Shown: positions 1 through 9,379, counted from the stretch's first letter. The stretch: 64,000 nt of DNA from Actinomyces oris (GCF_001553935.1 NZ_CP014232.1:2604001-2668000); one strand, 5' to 3'. The notes: generated from the letters alone by a model not told the origin. Translations and numbers: made by a program.

Positions 1-1
1 C

Positions 2-37
2 GCCATCTTCCGTTCCTACGGCTTCGAGGTCCACTGA
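2..37 (+). CDS. 3' end of an unidentified protein (partial)
   Basis: The first bases read in frame 2 as AIFRSYGFEVH followed by TGA at 35-37. The gene enters from the left edge, so only its last eleven codons are visible and no family can be named. A real coding end is supported by GC-rich third positions and by the bidirectional hairpin just downstream, before the convergent RNase D gene. Confidence 0.45.
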   Translation, partial: AIFRSYGFEVH

Positions 38-92
38 GGCCAGCGAAGGTCACTGGTTTCTCGAGCCGAGCTCCTCTGAGGAGAATCACGTC

Positions 93-124
93 GTGCGCCG
101 TCCACGTCACCGTGGGCGGCGCAC
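93..124. terminator. bidirectional hairpin between convergent genes
   Basis: Near-perfect stem GTGCGCCGTCCACG (93-106) against CGTGGGCGGCGCAC (111-124), closed by a 4-nt loop and with one T-G pair. It sits between the stop at 37 and the RNase D stop at 148, so it can end transcription from both sides. There is no long T-tract, as is common for actinobacterial terminators. Confidence 0.6.
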
Positions 125-147
125 TGTGGTATGCGCGTGATGGCGCG

Positions 148-1524
148 TCAGCCCAGTGCTGCGGCGAGAGCGGGGGAGGCCTGCTCGATTTGCCACGGTC
201 TGGCCCCCATGGCGACCAGACGCTCACTGATCTCCTGAGCAGTGACTCTGCCGGTACGACCGGCCTCGATCTCCGCGCCGAGGTCCCAAGCTAGATGACG
301 TTGGCACTCCGGGGTCAGGAGGAGTTCCTGGGGCACGCGGATCTCCTCAGCGTGCTGTCTGATGGCCGCGCGTACCTCGGTCAGCCGCTCGGCGGCCGCG
401 GCGTGGTGACGCTGCCAGGAGCGCGGATGGGGGAGCTCGCCGGGCGCCAGTGGTGCGCGGGTGGGGGGAAGCTCGTCGTCGGGCAGCTCCAGGGCGCGTT
501 CGATGGCTCTCCACCAGCGCTCCTGGTTCTGGCGGGCCTGACGGGAGGAGAACTCCTTGAGGGCACTCATCTTGCGTCGTGACCGGGGCCGGGCGACGGC
601 GGCGGCGACCAGTGCCTGGTGGGGGAGGACCTTGGAGGGGGTGCGGTCGAGCTCTGCGGCCAGCTGCTCGCGCGAGTTCCACAGCTCGCGCAGGATGGCG
701 AGTGAGCGGGGGGATCGCACGGAGCTTCCTGCTCGCGGGGTCTTGCGCCATGGGTCGACCTTGGCGGGTTTGGCCGGCTTGGTGCGCACGTGCTCGAACT
801 CCTGGGCGGCCCACTGGTCCTTGCCGGCCGCCTCGAGCTCGGTGGCCAGAGCATCGCGCAGGTCAATGAGCAGCTCGACGTCGAGGGCGGCGTAGGTGAG
901 CCAGGAGGCGGGCAGGGGCCGGGTGGACCAGTCCGCGGCCGCGTGGTCCTTGGCCAGGCGCAGGCCCAGGGTCTCCTCGATGACGGCGCCGAGCCCGACG
1001 TGCTGCCGGCCCAGGAGGCGGGCCGCCAGCTCGGTGTCGAACAGGGAAGCGGCCTTCAGGCCGCGTGCGGTCAGGCAGGGGATGTCCTGGTCGGCGGCAT
1101 GGAGGATCCACTCGGGTCCGTCGAGGGCTGTGGCCAGCTCGGTCAGGGGCCCGGCGGTGACCGGATCGATGAGCAGGGTGCCGACGCCGTCCCGGCGCAG
1201 CTGGATGAGGTAGGCGTCCTGTCCGTAGCGGAAGCCGGAGGCTCGTTCGGCGTCGACGGCGACGGGGCCCCGACCGGCCGCCAGGAGCTGAGCGGCTCGG
1301 TTCAGCTGGGTGGGGGTGGCGGTGATCTCAGGGAGCCCGTCCTTGGGACGGGGGTAGTCGACGATGTCGTGCGGATTGATGGGGTGATCTGTTGTGCCAG
1401 GGGGGACGGCTGGGCGGGGCACGGCCGAGGAAGCAGTTGGGCGGGGCACGGCCGAGGAAGCAGTTGGGCGGGGCACGGCCGAGGAAGCAACTGGGCGGGG
1501 CACGCCGGTGCGGCGGGGCGTCAC
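148..1524 (-). CDS. rnd: ribonuclease D (HRDC domain 3'-5' exoribonuclease)
   Basis: 458 aa. Predicted DEDD-family exoribonuclease that trims RNA 3' ends in the cytoplasm. The exonuclease domain begins near residue 65; the first acidic pair is D91/E93 (VAVDAERASGF), the second motif is HAADQDIPCL and the last is YAALDVELL, as expected for the DEDDy subclass. An HRDC domain follows at roughly residues 265-340. The GTG start overlaps the stop of the upstream DUF3000 gene (GTGA at 1521-1524), so translation is probably coupled. The first ~40 residues are an odd tail made of tandem VPRPTASSA repeats, absent from ordinary RNase D. The family assignment is firm; a later start cannot be excluded because the repeat tail is not part of the fold. 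Confidence 0.9.
   Translation of the reverse strand: MTPRRTGVPRPVASSAVPRPTASSAVPRPTASSAVPRPAVPPGTTDHPINPHDIVDYPRPKDGLPEITATPTQLNRAAQLLAAGRGPVAVDAERASGFRYGQDAYLIQLRRDGVGTLLIDPVTAGPLTELATALDGPEWILHAADQDIPCLTARGLKAASLFDTELAARLLGRQHVGLGAVIEETLGLRLAKDHAAADWSTRPLPASWLTYAALDVELLIDLRDALATELEAAGKDQWAAQEFEHVRTKPAKPAKVDPWRKTPRAGSSVRSPRSLAILRELWNSREQLAAELDRTPSKVLPHQALVAAAVARPRSRRKMSALKEFSSRQARQNQERWWRAIERALELPDDELPPTRAPLAPGELPHPRSWQRHHAAAAERLTEVRAAIRQHAEEIRVPQELLLTPECQRHLAWDLGAEIEAGRTGRVTAQEISERLVAMGARPWQIEQASPALAAALG
1413..1506. repeat. 27-bp tandem repeat in the RNase D N-terminus
   Basis: About three and a half copies of a 27-bp unit (core GGCGGGGCACGGCCGAGGAA on the plus strand). Each encodes nine residues, VPRPTASSA, on the minus strand. 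The copies are nearly identical at DNA level, including synonymous positions, which points to recent slippage or unequal recombination. The multiple-of-three unit keeps the frame whatever the copy number. Confidence 0.85.
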
Positions 1525-2126
1525 CTTCCGGCTCCGGCGAGAGTGAGGGGGTGGACTGCGGCCGGTTCATGGCCGGAGGCGACCAGCAGGAGTTCGTGCC
1601 AGGCGGTGAGGTGGGGGCCGAGCTGGGGGGTCGTGGGGGACCAGGACGCCCGGATCTCGGCGTGGGCGCATGAGTCGGTGAGGGTCAGCCCACCGAAGGT
1701 CTCGGACAGTACCCTGGTGACGGTTCCGACCAGTGAGTGGTAGCCGGCGCGGGAGTCCTCCAGGCCGTCGGTGAGCCAGCTCCAGGCGGCAGACTCGAAG
1801 ACGGGGTCCATGCCGATCTCGTCGTCGATGCGGGCGCGCGCCTGCACGACGATGCGGAAGTCCCCGTCCCAGGCCTCCTGGCCGTCGGGGTCGTGCAGGA
1901 CGACGAAGCGTCCGGTGGCCACGGGGGTGGCGCCGACTGTCTCCACGGTTTCGGCGCTCAGGGCGGCGGAGTAGGGGGCCAGCTTCTTGGGGGCGGGCAC
2001 CTCCTCCATGAGGAGCCCTCGGGGGCGGGGCGCGTCGCGAAGGGACAGGAGCGCTTCCTCGAATCGTTCGGGGATGCCACCTGCCTCATTCTGACGCGGC
2101 CTACCGTTGACAGTCACGGATGCCAC
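1521..2126 (-). CDS. DUF3000 domain protein
   Basis: 201 aa, cytoplasmic, no signal peptide or membrane segment. It matches the actinobacterial DUF3000 family by its conserved middle (ELAPYSAAL-like, GRFVVLHDPDGQ, WDGDFRI) and by the final SAAWSWLTDGLE region. The function is unknown. It lies immediately upstream of RNase D with overlapping stop/start codons; this pairing recurs in actinobacteria and suggests a shared, possibly RNA-related role (inference). The ATG start at 2126 is the first in frame. Confidence 0.8.
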   Translation of the reverse strand: MASVTVNGRPRQNEAGGIPERFEEALLSLRDAPRPRGLLMEEVPAPKKLAPYSAALSAETVETVGATPVATGRFVVLHDPDGQEAWDGDFRIVVQARARIDDEIGMDPVFESAAWSWLTDGLEDSRAGYHSLVGTVTRVLSETFGGLTLTDSCAHAEIRASWSPTTPQLGPHLTAWHELLLVASGHEPAAVHPLTLAGAGR

Positions 2127-2278
2127 GCTAGTGCGCTACCGCAGTGGGCACATGAAGCCACGCCGCTGGGAGGGTTGCATTGTGTCAACGAGGTGCCTGC
2201 CTTTCTGAACGGATGTGCATCGGCCGCTTCCGGTTCGCCGGCATCTGGTCGGCCAGGGAAGCCGCCTGGTGGGACTGG

Positions 2279-4078
2279 TCAGCGTCGGGCGATGAGCGTC
2301 TGTCCGGCCGGCAGGCAGGACGGGGCGGAGCCGACGGGGTCCCAGGACAGGAGCACCTCGCTCAGCTCGGCAGCGGGCCGTGGCCTCCCGGAGAGGTTGG
2401 TGACGACGACGATGTCCTCGTAGGTCACGGTGACAACATCGTCGGCCTCATCGATCTGCGGCCACGCGGTGCGCTGGGACCATCCCAGCTCGCGGCGTAG
2501 GGCGGTCAGTGCCCGGTACCAGGACAGCATGTGGGCGTGTTCGGTCTTGTCCAGCTCGGACCAGTCCAGGCGTGAGGTCTCGACGGTCCCGGCGTCCTGG
2601 GGGTCGGGGATTTCGTCGGCGTCCCAGCCGAAGCCGGCGAACTCCCGGGCGCGCCCCTGGCTGACGCTGCGGGCCAGGTCCTCCTCCTCGTGGTCGGTGA
2701 AGAACTGGAAGGGAGTACGGGTTCCCCACTCCTCGCCCATGAAGAGCATGGGCGTGTAGGGCGACAGGAGCACCAGGGCGGCAGTGGCGGCCAGGGCGGC
2801 GTCGTCGAGACCGGCCGAGGGGCGGTCCCCGACGGCTCGGTTGCCGATCTGGTCGTGGTTGGAGCCGAAGACGACGAAGCGCCTGGGGTCGGTGTCCTCG
2901 GGGACGGGGGCGCCCCAGACCCGGTCCCGGAAAGTGGACCAGATGCCGTTGTGGAGGAAGGCGCTGCTGTAGGCCTTGGTCCACGCCCCGGGCTCGGCGA
3001 AGTCGGCGTAGTAGGCCTGCGCCTCGCCGGTGATCCGTGCGTGCAGGGCATGGTGGACGTCGTCGGCCCACTGAGCGGTCATACCCAGGCTGGGTGTCGC
3101 GGCGGGGGGCTCCTGGTCGGTGGGGGTGATGACTCCGACATCGTTGAGGTCTGCCTCGGCCACCAGGCTCAGGGGGCGGCCCAGCTCGGCGGACAGGGCG
3201 GCCACGGCGTCGGAGAGCTCGGCCAGGACGTGAGCCTGCGGTGGGTCAGCGGCTGCGGCGTCATCCTTGATCTCATGAATGGCGTCCAGGCGCAGGGCGT
3301 CGACGTGGAAGTCCCGCAGCCAGCGCAGGGCCGAGTCGATGACGAAGGCACGCACCTGATGACTGCCGTCGTGGTCATAGTTGACGGCCTCACCCCAGGG
3401 CGTGTGATGGGCGGGAGTGAAGTAGGGGCCGAAGACGCTGAGATAGTTGCCCGACGGGCCCAGGTGGTTGTAGACGACGTCGAGGCACACGCCGATACCG
3501 GCGCGGTGGGCGGCGTCGACGAAGCGCATCAGGGCCTCGGGGCCCCCGTATGCCTCGTGGACGGCCCACAGGCCCACCCCGTCGTAACCCCATCCGGCTC
3601 GGCCGGGGAAGGCTGCCAGCGGCATGAGCTCGACGATATCGACGCCCAGCTCAGCCAGGTGGCCCAGCCGGGAGATGGCGCTGTCCAGGGTGCCCTCGGG
3701 GGTGAACGTGCCCACGTGGAGCTCGTAGATGACTGAGCCGAGCAGGTCCTTGCCCATCCAGTCCTGGTCGGTCCACTGCCAGGCGCTCGGATCCGTAGTT
3801 CGAGAGGGGCCATGGACGCCATGGGGCTGCAGGGCACTGCGGGGGTCGGGGCGGTCGGGGGAACCGTCGACCCGGAAGGCGTAGTCGGTGCCAGGCTCCA
3901 GGTCGAAGGGGGCGGCCCACCAGCCGCCGGGGGCCGGGACCATGTCGACCAGCCGGTCATCCAGTCCCTCATCGCCGGGCAGGTGCAGCTCGACCCGCCT
4001 CGCCGTGGGGGCCCATACGGGAACGCGGGGGCCCACAGGCAGGGCCGGTGACTGCCAGGTCCGGGATGCCGGGCTCAT
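2279..4078 (-). CDS. treZ: malto-oligosyltrehalose trehalohydrolase
   Basis: 599 aa GH13 enzyme. It releases free trehalose from maltooligosyl-trehalose, the last step of the TreY-TreZ pathway. An N-terminal beta-sandwich (VWAPTARRVELHL, residues ~20-100) precedes the barrel. Visible GH13 motifs are DVVYNHLGPSGN, the nucleophile motif DALRLDAIHE, the acid/base motif VAEADLND and FGSNHDQIGNR. The ATG at 4078 overlaps the treY stop (ATGA), and AGGAGG lies upstream, so the two are translationally coupled. Normal length for the family. Confidence 0.93.
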   Translation of the reverse strand: MSPASRTWQSPALPVGPRVPVWAPTARRVELHLPGDEGLDDRLVDMVPAPGGWWAAPFDLEPGTDYAFRVDGSPDRPDPRSALQPHGVHGPSRTTDPSAWQWTDQDWMGKDLLGSVIYELHVGTFTPEGTLDSAISRLGHLAELGVDIVELMPLAAFPGRAGWGYDGVGLWAVHEAYGGPEALMRFVDAAHRAGIGVCLDVVYNHLGPSGNYLSVFGPYFTPAHHTPWGEAVNYDHDGSHQVRAFVIDSALRWLRDFHVDALRLDAIHEIKDDAAAADPPQAHVLAELSDAVAALSAELGRPLSLVAEADLNDVGVITPTDQEPPAATPSLGMTAQWADDVHHALHARITGEAQAYYADFAEPGAWTKAYSSAFLHNGIWSTFRDRVWGAPVPEDTDPRRFVVFGSNHDQIGNRAVGDRPSAGLDDAALAATAALVLLSPYTPMLFMGEEWGTRTPFQFFTDHEEEDLARSVSQGRAREFAGFGWDADEIPDPQDAGTVETSRLDWSELDKTEHAHMLSWYRALTALRRELGWSQRTAWPQIDEADDVVTVTYEDIVVVTNLSGRPRPAAELSEVLLSWDPVGSAPSCLPAGQTLIARR

Positions 4079-6714
4079 CGGGCGGCCTCCTGGGTGGTGT
4101 GCTGGGCGGCGTGCTCCGCGTCGGTCTGGGAGTCGGGGGAGACGACCCTGGCCAGGACGACGACAGCATCGTCCCCGACCACCTCGGTCAGAGGCTGGCT
4201 GCCTCCCTCCACGGTGCCGGTGCGCAGGACGTGCTCCCAGGTCCCATCCGGCAGGACGATGCTCTCCTCACGCCATCCCCCCAGCTGCTCGAGCCGCCGG
4301 GACAGGCGCCTGACGATGACGACGACGTCGGGGACCTCGTCGAGCAGGCGGGTGTAGGCGAAGGCGAAGGAGGTGGTCACCGGGATCGTGCGGTAGCCCG
4401 AGCGGGGACCGACGAAGGTGTGGGGGCGAGCGGCGCGCAGACGCGCCAGGCGTGAGGTGAGGAAGAGCTTGTCCTCATCCAGGCTGCGCGGTGCGGCTCC
4501 GGAGTCGAGGCGCTCCAGGGCGCTGATGAGACCCGAGGGCCCGGCGTAGTCGACCGCGCGACGGTTGTCGGGGTCCACCAGTGAGGTGCGGGTGGTCTCG
4601 CTGCCCTGGTAGATGTCGCTGACCCCCATCCAGGTCAGCGACAGCGCCTTGCCGGCGAGGATCGCGGTGCGCACGGACCTGGCCGTCAGGGCCGCGAAGG
4701 CCTCGAGCTCGTCGCGGACCTCCTCGCTGGTGAGCAGATGGGTGGCGTAGTCGGTCAGGGCCTGCTCCCGAGCCAGGTCCGGGGCGGTCCAGGTGGTCCA
4801 GATCTTCTGCTCCCGGGAGGCCTTGATGAGATAGGCGCTCAGCCGCTCGGAGGTCATGGGGTCGTCGCTGTCGGGCGCCCAGGTCCCCCACAGGGTCTGC
4901 CACAGCAGGTTCTCGCTGCGCCCGTCGAGGTCCAGGGGGCGGACCTGCGCGGTCATGGCGCGCAGACGATGGATGAGGTCGCTCCACTCCTCGGCGTAGG
5001 AGGCCAGCACGTCCAGGCGGGCGCGCACGTCCTCACCGCGCTTGGTGTCGTGGGTGGTGGAGGTGACCATCGTGTCGGGCCAGATGTTCTGGACCCGGTC
5101 GGCCCACGCGTGGGCCTCGTCGGCACTCAGCGCGAAGCCGGCCGGGTTGCCGCCGACCTCGGTGAGACTGGTCAGGTGGGTCCAGCGATAGAAGGCCGTG
5201 TCCTCCACTCCCTTGGCGGTGACGGCCCCGCACACCTGCTGGAAACGGATGATGGCCTCGGCTCGCTCGGGGGACTCCGACAGTCCCTCGGAGCCGACCG
5301 GCTCACCCAGGAGGATGGCGACCACGAGGTCGAGGGTCTCTCCCTGGTCCGGCTCAAGGCGCTGACGGGCCCGCTCGGCGTCGGCCTGGAGCACGGCGGC
5401 CGTCTCCGGGCCGGGAGCTGTGCCGGGAACGACATAGACCCGGTACTGGTCTGCGGCCACGAGCAGCTCGACGACGCAGGCCCGCAGGTCGCGCAGGGTG
5501 TGGTCACGCAGGCGCACGTCCTGTGAGGTCAGGCAGTCCAAGATGCGGGCCAGACGGTCGACTTCGGCTGCCAGTGAGCCGGCGATGACCTCTCGCTTGG
5601 CCTCCTCGACGATGCGGTCGTAGTCCACCGGAGCGTCCCCGGTGAGCTCCTGCATGAGCGCGCCCAGGCGGGCCGCGCCGGCGGGGTCCACCTGGAGCTG
5701 GTCGATCCGCCAGGCGGCGTCGTAGCCGGTGGTTCCGGCCACCGGCCAGGAGGTGGGCAGGGACTCGTCGGGCGCCAGAATCTTTTCCGCAGCGATCCAG
5801 GCCCCGCTGGTGGCCTCGGCCAGCTGAGTGAGGTAGCCGCCGGGGTCGGCCAGGCCGTCGGGGTGGTCGACCCGCAGGGCGTTGATGACTCCGTCTCTCA
5901 TGAGGTCGAGGATGAGGCCGTGGCTTCCGGTGAAGACGTCGGGCTCCTCGACGCGGATTGCGGCCAGGGTGCCGACGTCGAAGAACCTCCGGTAGTTGAT
6001 CTCCTCGTCGCCGACCTTCCAGTAGGCCAGCCGGTAGTGCTGGCGGTCGACGAGGACGTGCATCGGCAGCGACTCTGTGCCCTGGGCGACGGGGAAGGCG
6101 TGGTCGTAGTAGCGCAGGACCCACTGCTCGCCCAGGTCCTCCTGACCCGGAACCACCATCTGCTCCAGGGTGAGCTCCTCATCGGCCAGGACGGCGCCGA
6201 TGCGCTTGCCCAGGATCGGCATGAGGATGGGCTCGTCCAGGGAGAGATCGAACCAGGCGGCGTAGGGGGAGTCCGGACCCTCACGCAGTACCGACCACAG
6301 GGGCAGGTTGTGCCAGCCGGGGGTGGGCACGGCCATGTGGTTGGGAACGATGTCCACCACGACGCCCATGCCGTGGGCGTCGGCCTCAGCGGCCAGGGAC
6401 TCCAGCTGCTCCCTTCCGCCCATGATGGCCGAGACCCGGCGGTGATCGACGACGTCGTAGCCGTGGGTGGAGCCCGGTGCGGCGGTGAGGATCGGGGAGA
6501 GGTAGAGGTCGGTGACCCCCAGGTCGGCCAGATAGGGGACCAGGGCCTTGGCGTCTGCGAAGGTCAGGTCCTCGCCGAGCTGGAGACGGTAGGTGGTCAC
6601 CGGCGTGCGGTGCTCCGGAGCCGGCACGTGCCCCGACCACGGTGCGTAGGCGGGTGTCTCCGCAAAACCCGCCGAACCTGCCTGATCCACTGCTGCGTCC
6701 ACTGCGTCGGTCAT
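4075..6714 (-). CDS. treY: malto-oligosyltrehalose synthase
   Basis: 879 aa GH13 transglycosylase that converts the reducing end of a maltodextrin to an alpha-1,1 (trehalose) linkage. The N-terminus YRLQLGEDLTFADAKALVPYL with SPILTAAPGSTHGYDVVD is characteristic of TreY. Further motifs are VVVDIVPNHMAV, NALRVDHPDGLADP (nucleophile Asp), WIAAEKIL and TTHDTKRGEDVRARL. The start is supported by AGGAAG seven bases upstream. It is the middle gene of glgX-treY-treZ, all on the minus strand, and supplies TreZ with substrate. Confidence 0.94.
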   Translation of the reverse strand: MTDAVDAAVDQAGSAGFAETPAYAPWSGHVPAPEHRTPVTTYRLQLGEDLTFADAKALVPYLADLGVTDLYLSPILTAAPGSTHGYDVVDHRRVSAIMGGREQLESLAAEADAHGMGVVVDIVPNHMAVPTPGWHNLPLWSVLREGPDSPYAAWFDLSLDEPILMPILGKRIGAVLADEELTLEQMVVPGQEDLGEQWVLRYYDHAFPVAQGTESLPMHVLVDRQHYRLAYWKVGDEEINYRRFFDVGTLAAIRVEEPDVFTGSHGLILDLMRDGVINALRVDHPDGLADPGGYLTQLAEATSGAWIAAEKILAPDESLPTSWPVAGTTGYDAAWRIDQLQVDPAGAARLGALMQELTGDAPVDYDRIVEEAKREVIAGSLAAEVDRLARILDCLTSQDVRLRDHTLRDLRACVVELLVAADQYRVYVVPGTAPGPETAAVLQADAERARQRLEPDQGETLDLVVAILLGEPVGSEGLSESPERAEAIIRFQQVCGAVTAKGVEDTAFYRWTHLTSLTEVGGNPAGFALSADEAHAWADRVQNIWPDTMVTSTTHDTKRGEDVRARLDVLASYAEEWSDLIHRLRAMTAQVRPLDLDGRSENLLWQTLWGTWAPDSDDPMTSERLSAYLIKASREQKIWTTWTAPDLAREQALTDYATHLLTSEEVRDELEAFAALTARSVRTAILAGKALSLTWMGVSDIYQGSETTRTSLVDPDNRRAVDYAGPSGLISALERLDSGAAPRSLDEDKLFLTSRLARLRAARPHTFVGPRSGYRTIPVTTSFAFAYTRLLDEVPDVVVIVRRLSRRLEQLGGWREESIVLPDGTWEHVLRTGTVEGGSQPLTEVVGDDAVVVLARVVSPDSQTDAEHAAQHTTQEAAR

Positions 6715-6807
6715 GTCACTTCCTGAAGCTCGTCTGGTCTGCGTCGGGTGGTGCTGCTTGATGGGTGATGTGCGTTCGGTGGTGCGCCGGAGGGCCGCGG
6801 AGAGCCC

Positions 6808-9015
6808 CTACCTCGGGTGGCGCTCCGTGGTGGCGGCGGACTCGGGGGCGTCGATGAGGAAGAGCATGGAGCGGGCCTCGACCACGACGGTGTCGTCAGC
6901 AGCGAGAACCGGGTCGGAGTCCCCGTCCACTGCGGGAGCCGTGTCCAGCGCAACCTTCCAGGTGGGGGCGTAGCCCTCTCCGGGCAGGGTGAAGGTGATG
7001 TCCTCGTCGGAGGCGTTGATGAGTACGAGGAAGGAGTCGTCCACGATCCTCTGGCCCCGCTCATCGGGCTCGGCGATCGCCTCCCCGTTGAGGAAGACCA
7101 TCATGGCCCGGGCGTACCAGGTGGTCCAGTCCTGGTCGGTCATGGACTCACCGGCCGGAGTGAGCCACTCGATCTCGCCGAGCTCGCTCTCCCCGCCGTG
7201 GCGGGCATCCCCGGTGAAGAAGCGCCGACGCCGCAGCACCGGGTGGTCGCGACGCAGCCACATCATGGTGCGGGTGAACTCCAGCAGGTCGTTGTCCTGC
7301 TCACTGAGATCCCAGTTGACCCAGGAGATCTCGTTGTCCTGGCAGTAGACGTTGTTGTTGCCCCCCTGGGTGCGTCCCATCTCGTCGCCGTGGCAGATCA
7401 TGGGCACGCCCTGACTGAACAGGACAGTGGCCAGGAAGTTGCGGGTCTGGCGCTGACGCAGCTCGGTGATCGTCGGATCGTCGGTGGGCCCCTCGGCGCC
7501 GCAGTTCCAGGACCGGTTGTTGTTGTCCCCGTCTGCGTTGCCCTCGAGGTTGGCCTCGTTGTGCTTCTCGTTGTAGGAGACCAGGTCACGCAGCGTGAAG
7601 CCGTCGTGGGCGGTGACGAAGTTGATGCTGGCCACCGGGGTGCGCCCGGCATGCTGGTAGAGGTCGGAGGAGCCGGTGATACGGGAGGCGAACTCGCCCA
7701 GGGTGGAGGGCTCCCCGCGCCAGAAGTCGCGCACGGTGTCGCGGTACTTGCCGTTCCACTCGCTCCACAGGGCCGGGAAGCCGCCCACGTTGTAGCCGTC
7801 GTCGCCCACGTCCCAGGGCTCGGCGATGAGCTTGACCTGGGAGAGCACCGGGTCTTGGTGGATGATGTCGAAGAAGGCGCTGAGCTTGTCCACCTCGTGG
7901 AACTGGCGCGCCAGAGTGGAGGCCAGGTCGAAGCGGAACCCGTCGACGTGCACCTCGGTGACCCAGTAGCGCAGCGAGTCCATGATGAGCTGGAGGACCG
8001 CCGGCGAGCGCATGAGCAGCGAGTTGCCGGTACCGGTGGTGTCGAAGTAGTGGCTGGCCGAGCCATCGACGAGGCGGTAGTAGGAGCTGTTGTCGATGCC
8101 TCGGAAGGACAGCGTGGGGCCCAGGTGGTTGCCCTCGGCCGTGTGGTTGTAGACCACGTCCAGGATGACCTCGATGTCGGCCTCGTGGAAGGCCTTGACC
8201 ATGGACTTGAACTCCTGGACCTGCTCACCCTTGGTGCCGTAGGCGGCGTAGGTGTTGTGCGGGGCGAAGAATCCGATCGTGTTGTAGCCCCAGTAGTTCG
8301 ACAGGCCCTTCTCCTGCAGGTGGGTGTCGTTGACGAACTGATGGACCGGCATGAGCTCGATGGCCGTCGCACCCAGGTTCTTGAGGTGGTCGATGACGGC
8401 GGGCTGTGCCAGACCGGCGTAGGTGCCCCGCAGGTCCTCGGGAACCATCGGGTGCAGCTTGGTCATGCCCTTGACGTGGGCCTCGTAGATGATCGTCTCG
8501 TGGTACTCGTGGTTCGGGGGACGGTCATGGCCCCAGTCGAAGTAGGGGTTGATGACCACTGAGCGCATGGTGTGTCCCGCCGAGTCCTCCTCGTTGCGCA
8601 CCTCCGGGTTGTCGAAGGAGTAGGAGTACAGCGTCTGGGACGGGGTCACCTCGCCGTCGATCGCCTTGGCGTAGGGGTCCAGCAGCAGCTTGGAGGGGTC
8701 GCAACGATGACCCGATGCCGGGTCGTAGGGGCCTGCCACCCGGTAGCCGTACTTCTGGCCCGGAGAGATCCCGGGCAGGTAGACGTGCCAGACGTCGCCG
8801 TCGACCTCCTTGAGGGCCACCCGCTCCTCATGGCCCTCGTCGTCGAACAGGCACAGGTCGACACCGGTGGCGGCCGAGGAGTACAGGGCGAAGTTCGTTC
8901 CCGAGCCGTCATAGGTCGCCCCGAGTGGGTAGGGGTGGCCCGGCCAGATCTGGCGCTGGGGGCCCTCCTGAGGTTCCGGTGCGGCCTGAGGCGTCGGTGT
9001 TGTCGGCGTGGTCAT
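6808..9015 (-). CDS. glgX: glycogen debranching enzyme GlgX (TreX-type)
   Basis: 735 aa from the ATG at 9015 (MTTPTTPTPQ). An in-frame GTG at 9075 would add 20 poorly conserved residues. It hydrolyses alpha-1,6 branch points of glycogen to give linear maltodextrins. A CBM48-type N-domain (HPYPLGATYDGSGTNFALYS) is followed by the GH13 barrel with DVVYNHTAEGN, GFRFDLAS, LIAEPWDVG and NFVTAHDGFTL. Position next to treY and treZ implies it acts as the TreX step of glycogen-to-trehalose conversion. About 90 bp separate it from treY, so a separate ribosome entry is needed but co-transcription is likely. Confidence 0.92.
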   Translation of the reverse strand: MTTPTTPTPQAAPEPQEGPQRQIWPGHPYPLGATYDGSGTNFALYSSAATGVDLCLFDDEGHEERVALKEVDGDVWHVYLPGISPGQKYGYRVAGPYDPASGHRCDPSKLLLDPYAKAIDGEVTPSQTLYSYSFDNPEVRNEEDSAGHTMRSVVINPYFDWGHDRPPNHEYHETIIYEAHVKGMTKLHPMVPEDLRGTYAGLAQPAVIDHLKNLGATAIELMPVHQFVNDTHLQEKGLSNYWGYNTIGFFAPHNTYAAYGTKGEQVQEFKSMVKAFHEADIEVILDVVYNHTAEGNHLGPTLSFRGIDNSSYYRLVDGSASHYFDTTGTGNSLLMRSPAVLQLIMDSLRYWVTEVHVDGFRFDLASTLARQFHEVDKLSAFFDIIHQDPVLSQVKLIAEPWDVGDDGYNVGGFPALWSEWNGKYRDTVRDFWRGEPSTLGEFASRITGSSDLYQHAGRTPVASINFVTAHDGFTLRDLVSYNEKHNEANLEGNADGDNNNRSWNCGAEGPTDDPTITELRQRQTRNFLATVLFSQGVPMICHGDEMGRTQGGNNNVYCQDNEISWVNWDLSEQDNDLLEFTRTMMWLRRDHPVLRRRRFFTGDARHGGESELGEIEWLTPAGESMTDQDWTTWYARAMMVFLNGEAIAEPDERGQRIVDDSFLVLINASDEDITFTLPGEGYAPTWKVALDTAPAVDGDSDPVLAADDTVVVEARSMLFLIDAPESAATTERHPR

Positions 9016-9174
9016 GGGGACTACCCTGCCACGACTGAGGTGCGAAGGCAGGAGAGTGGGAGAAAGACATGTCACGTCGGAGCGTCTTCTGGCACATCCC
9101 CGGGTGCTGCCCGGTGATCGAGGCGGGTCGGCGGGGCGTGAGACACCTCATGAGGACACGGGCTCGACTGGGTT

Positions 9175-9203
9175 TTGCCTCCGAGGGGTACCTCTGCTAA
9201 CTT
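9175..9203 (+). promoter_or_regulatory. promoter of the tRNA-Gly/tRNA-Val pair
   Basis: TTGCCT at 9175-9180 and TAACTT at 9198-9203 with an exact 17-bp spacer place the start about 20 bases before the first mature tRNA base. The call is from sequence only. Confidence 0.55.
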
Positions 9204-9230
9204 TCTTCCCGCACCCCACAAGGGTGTCAC

Positions 9231-9303
9231 GCGGATGTGGCTCAGTTGGTAGAGCATCACCTTGCCAAGGTGAGGGTCGCGGGTTCGAGTCCCGTCATCC
9301 GCT
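9231..9303 (+). tRNA. tRNA-Gly(GCC)
   Basis: 73 nt cloverleaf. Acceptor GCGGATG pairs with CATCCGC, the discriminator is T, the anticodon arm ACCTTGCCAAGGT carries GCC, and the T-loop is GGTTCGAGTCC. The 3' CCA is not encoded (GCTCGG follows). Confidence 0.96.
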
Positions 9304-9304
9304 C

Positions 9305-9379
9305 GGGCGATTGGCGCAGCGGGAGCGCGCTTCCCTGACACGGAAGAGGTCACTGGTTCGATCCCAGTATCGCCCACCA
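9305..9379 (+). tRNA. tRNA-Val(GAC)
   Basis: Acceptor GGGCGAT pairs with ATCGCCC. The anticodon loop CTGACAC gives GAC (valine) and the T-arm contains GGTTCGATCC. Unlike the adjacent tRNA-Gly, the CCA tail is encoded (9377-9379). Only one base separates the two tRNAs, so they come from one precursor. Confidence 0.96.

Noticed and set aside
1413-1506. Repeat array considered as CRISPR
   Set aside because: Direct tandem copies with no spacers, inside a coding frame with a multiple-of-three period.
790-1743. Long plus-strand open frame opposite RNase D
   Set aside because: Antisense frame of a clear gene in high-GC DNA; Gly/Val-rich composition, no motif, no ribosome site.
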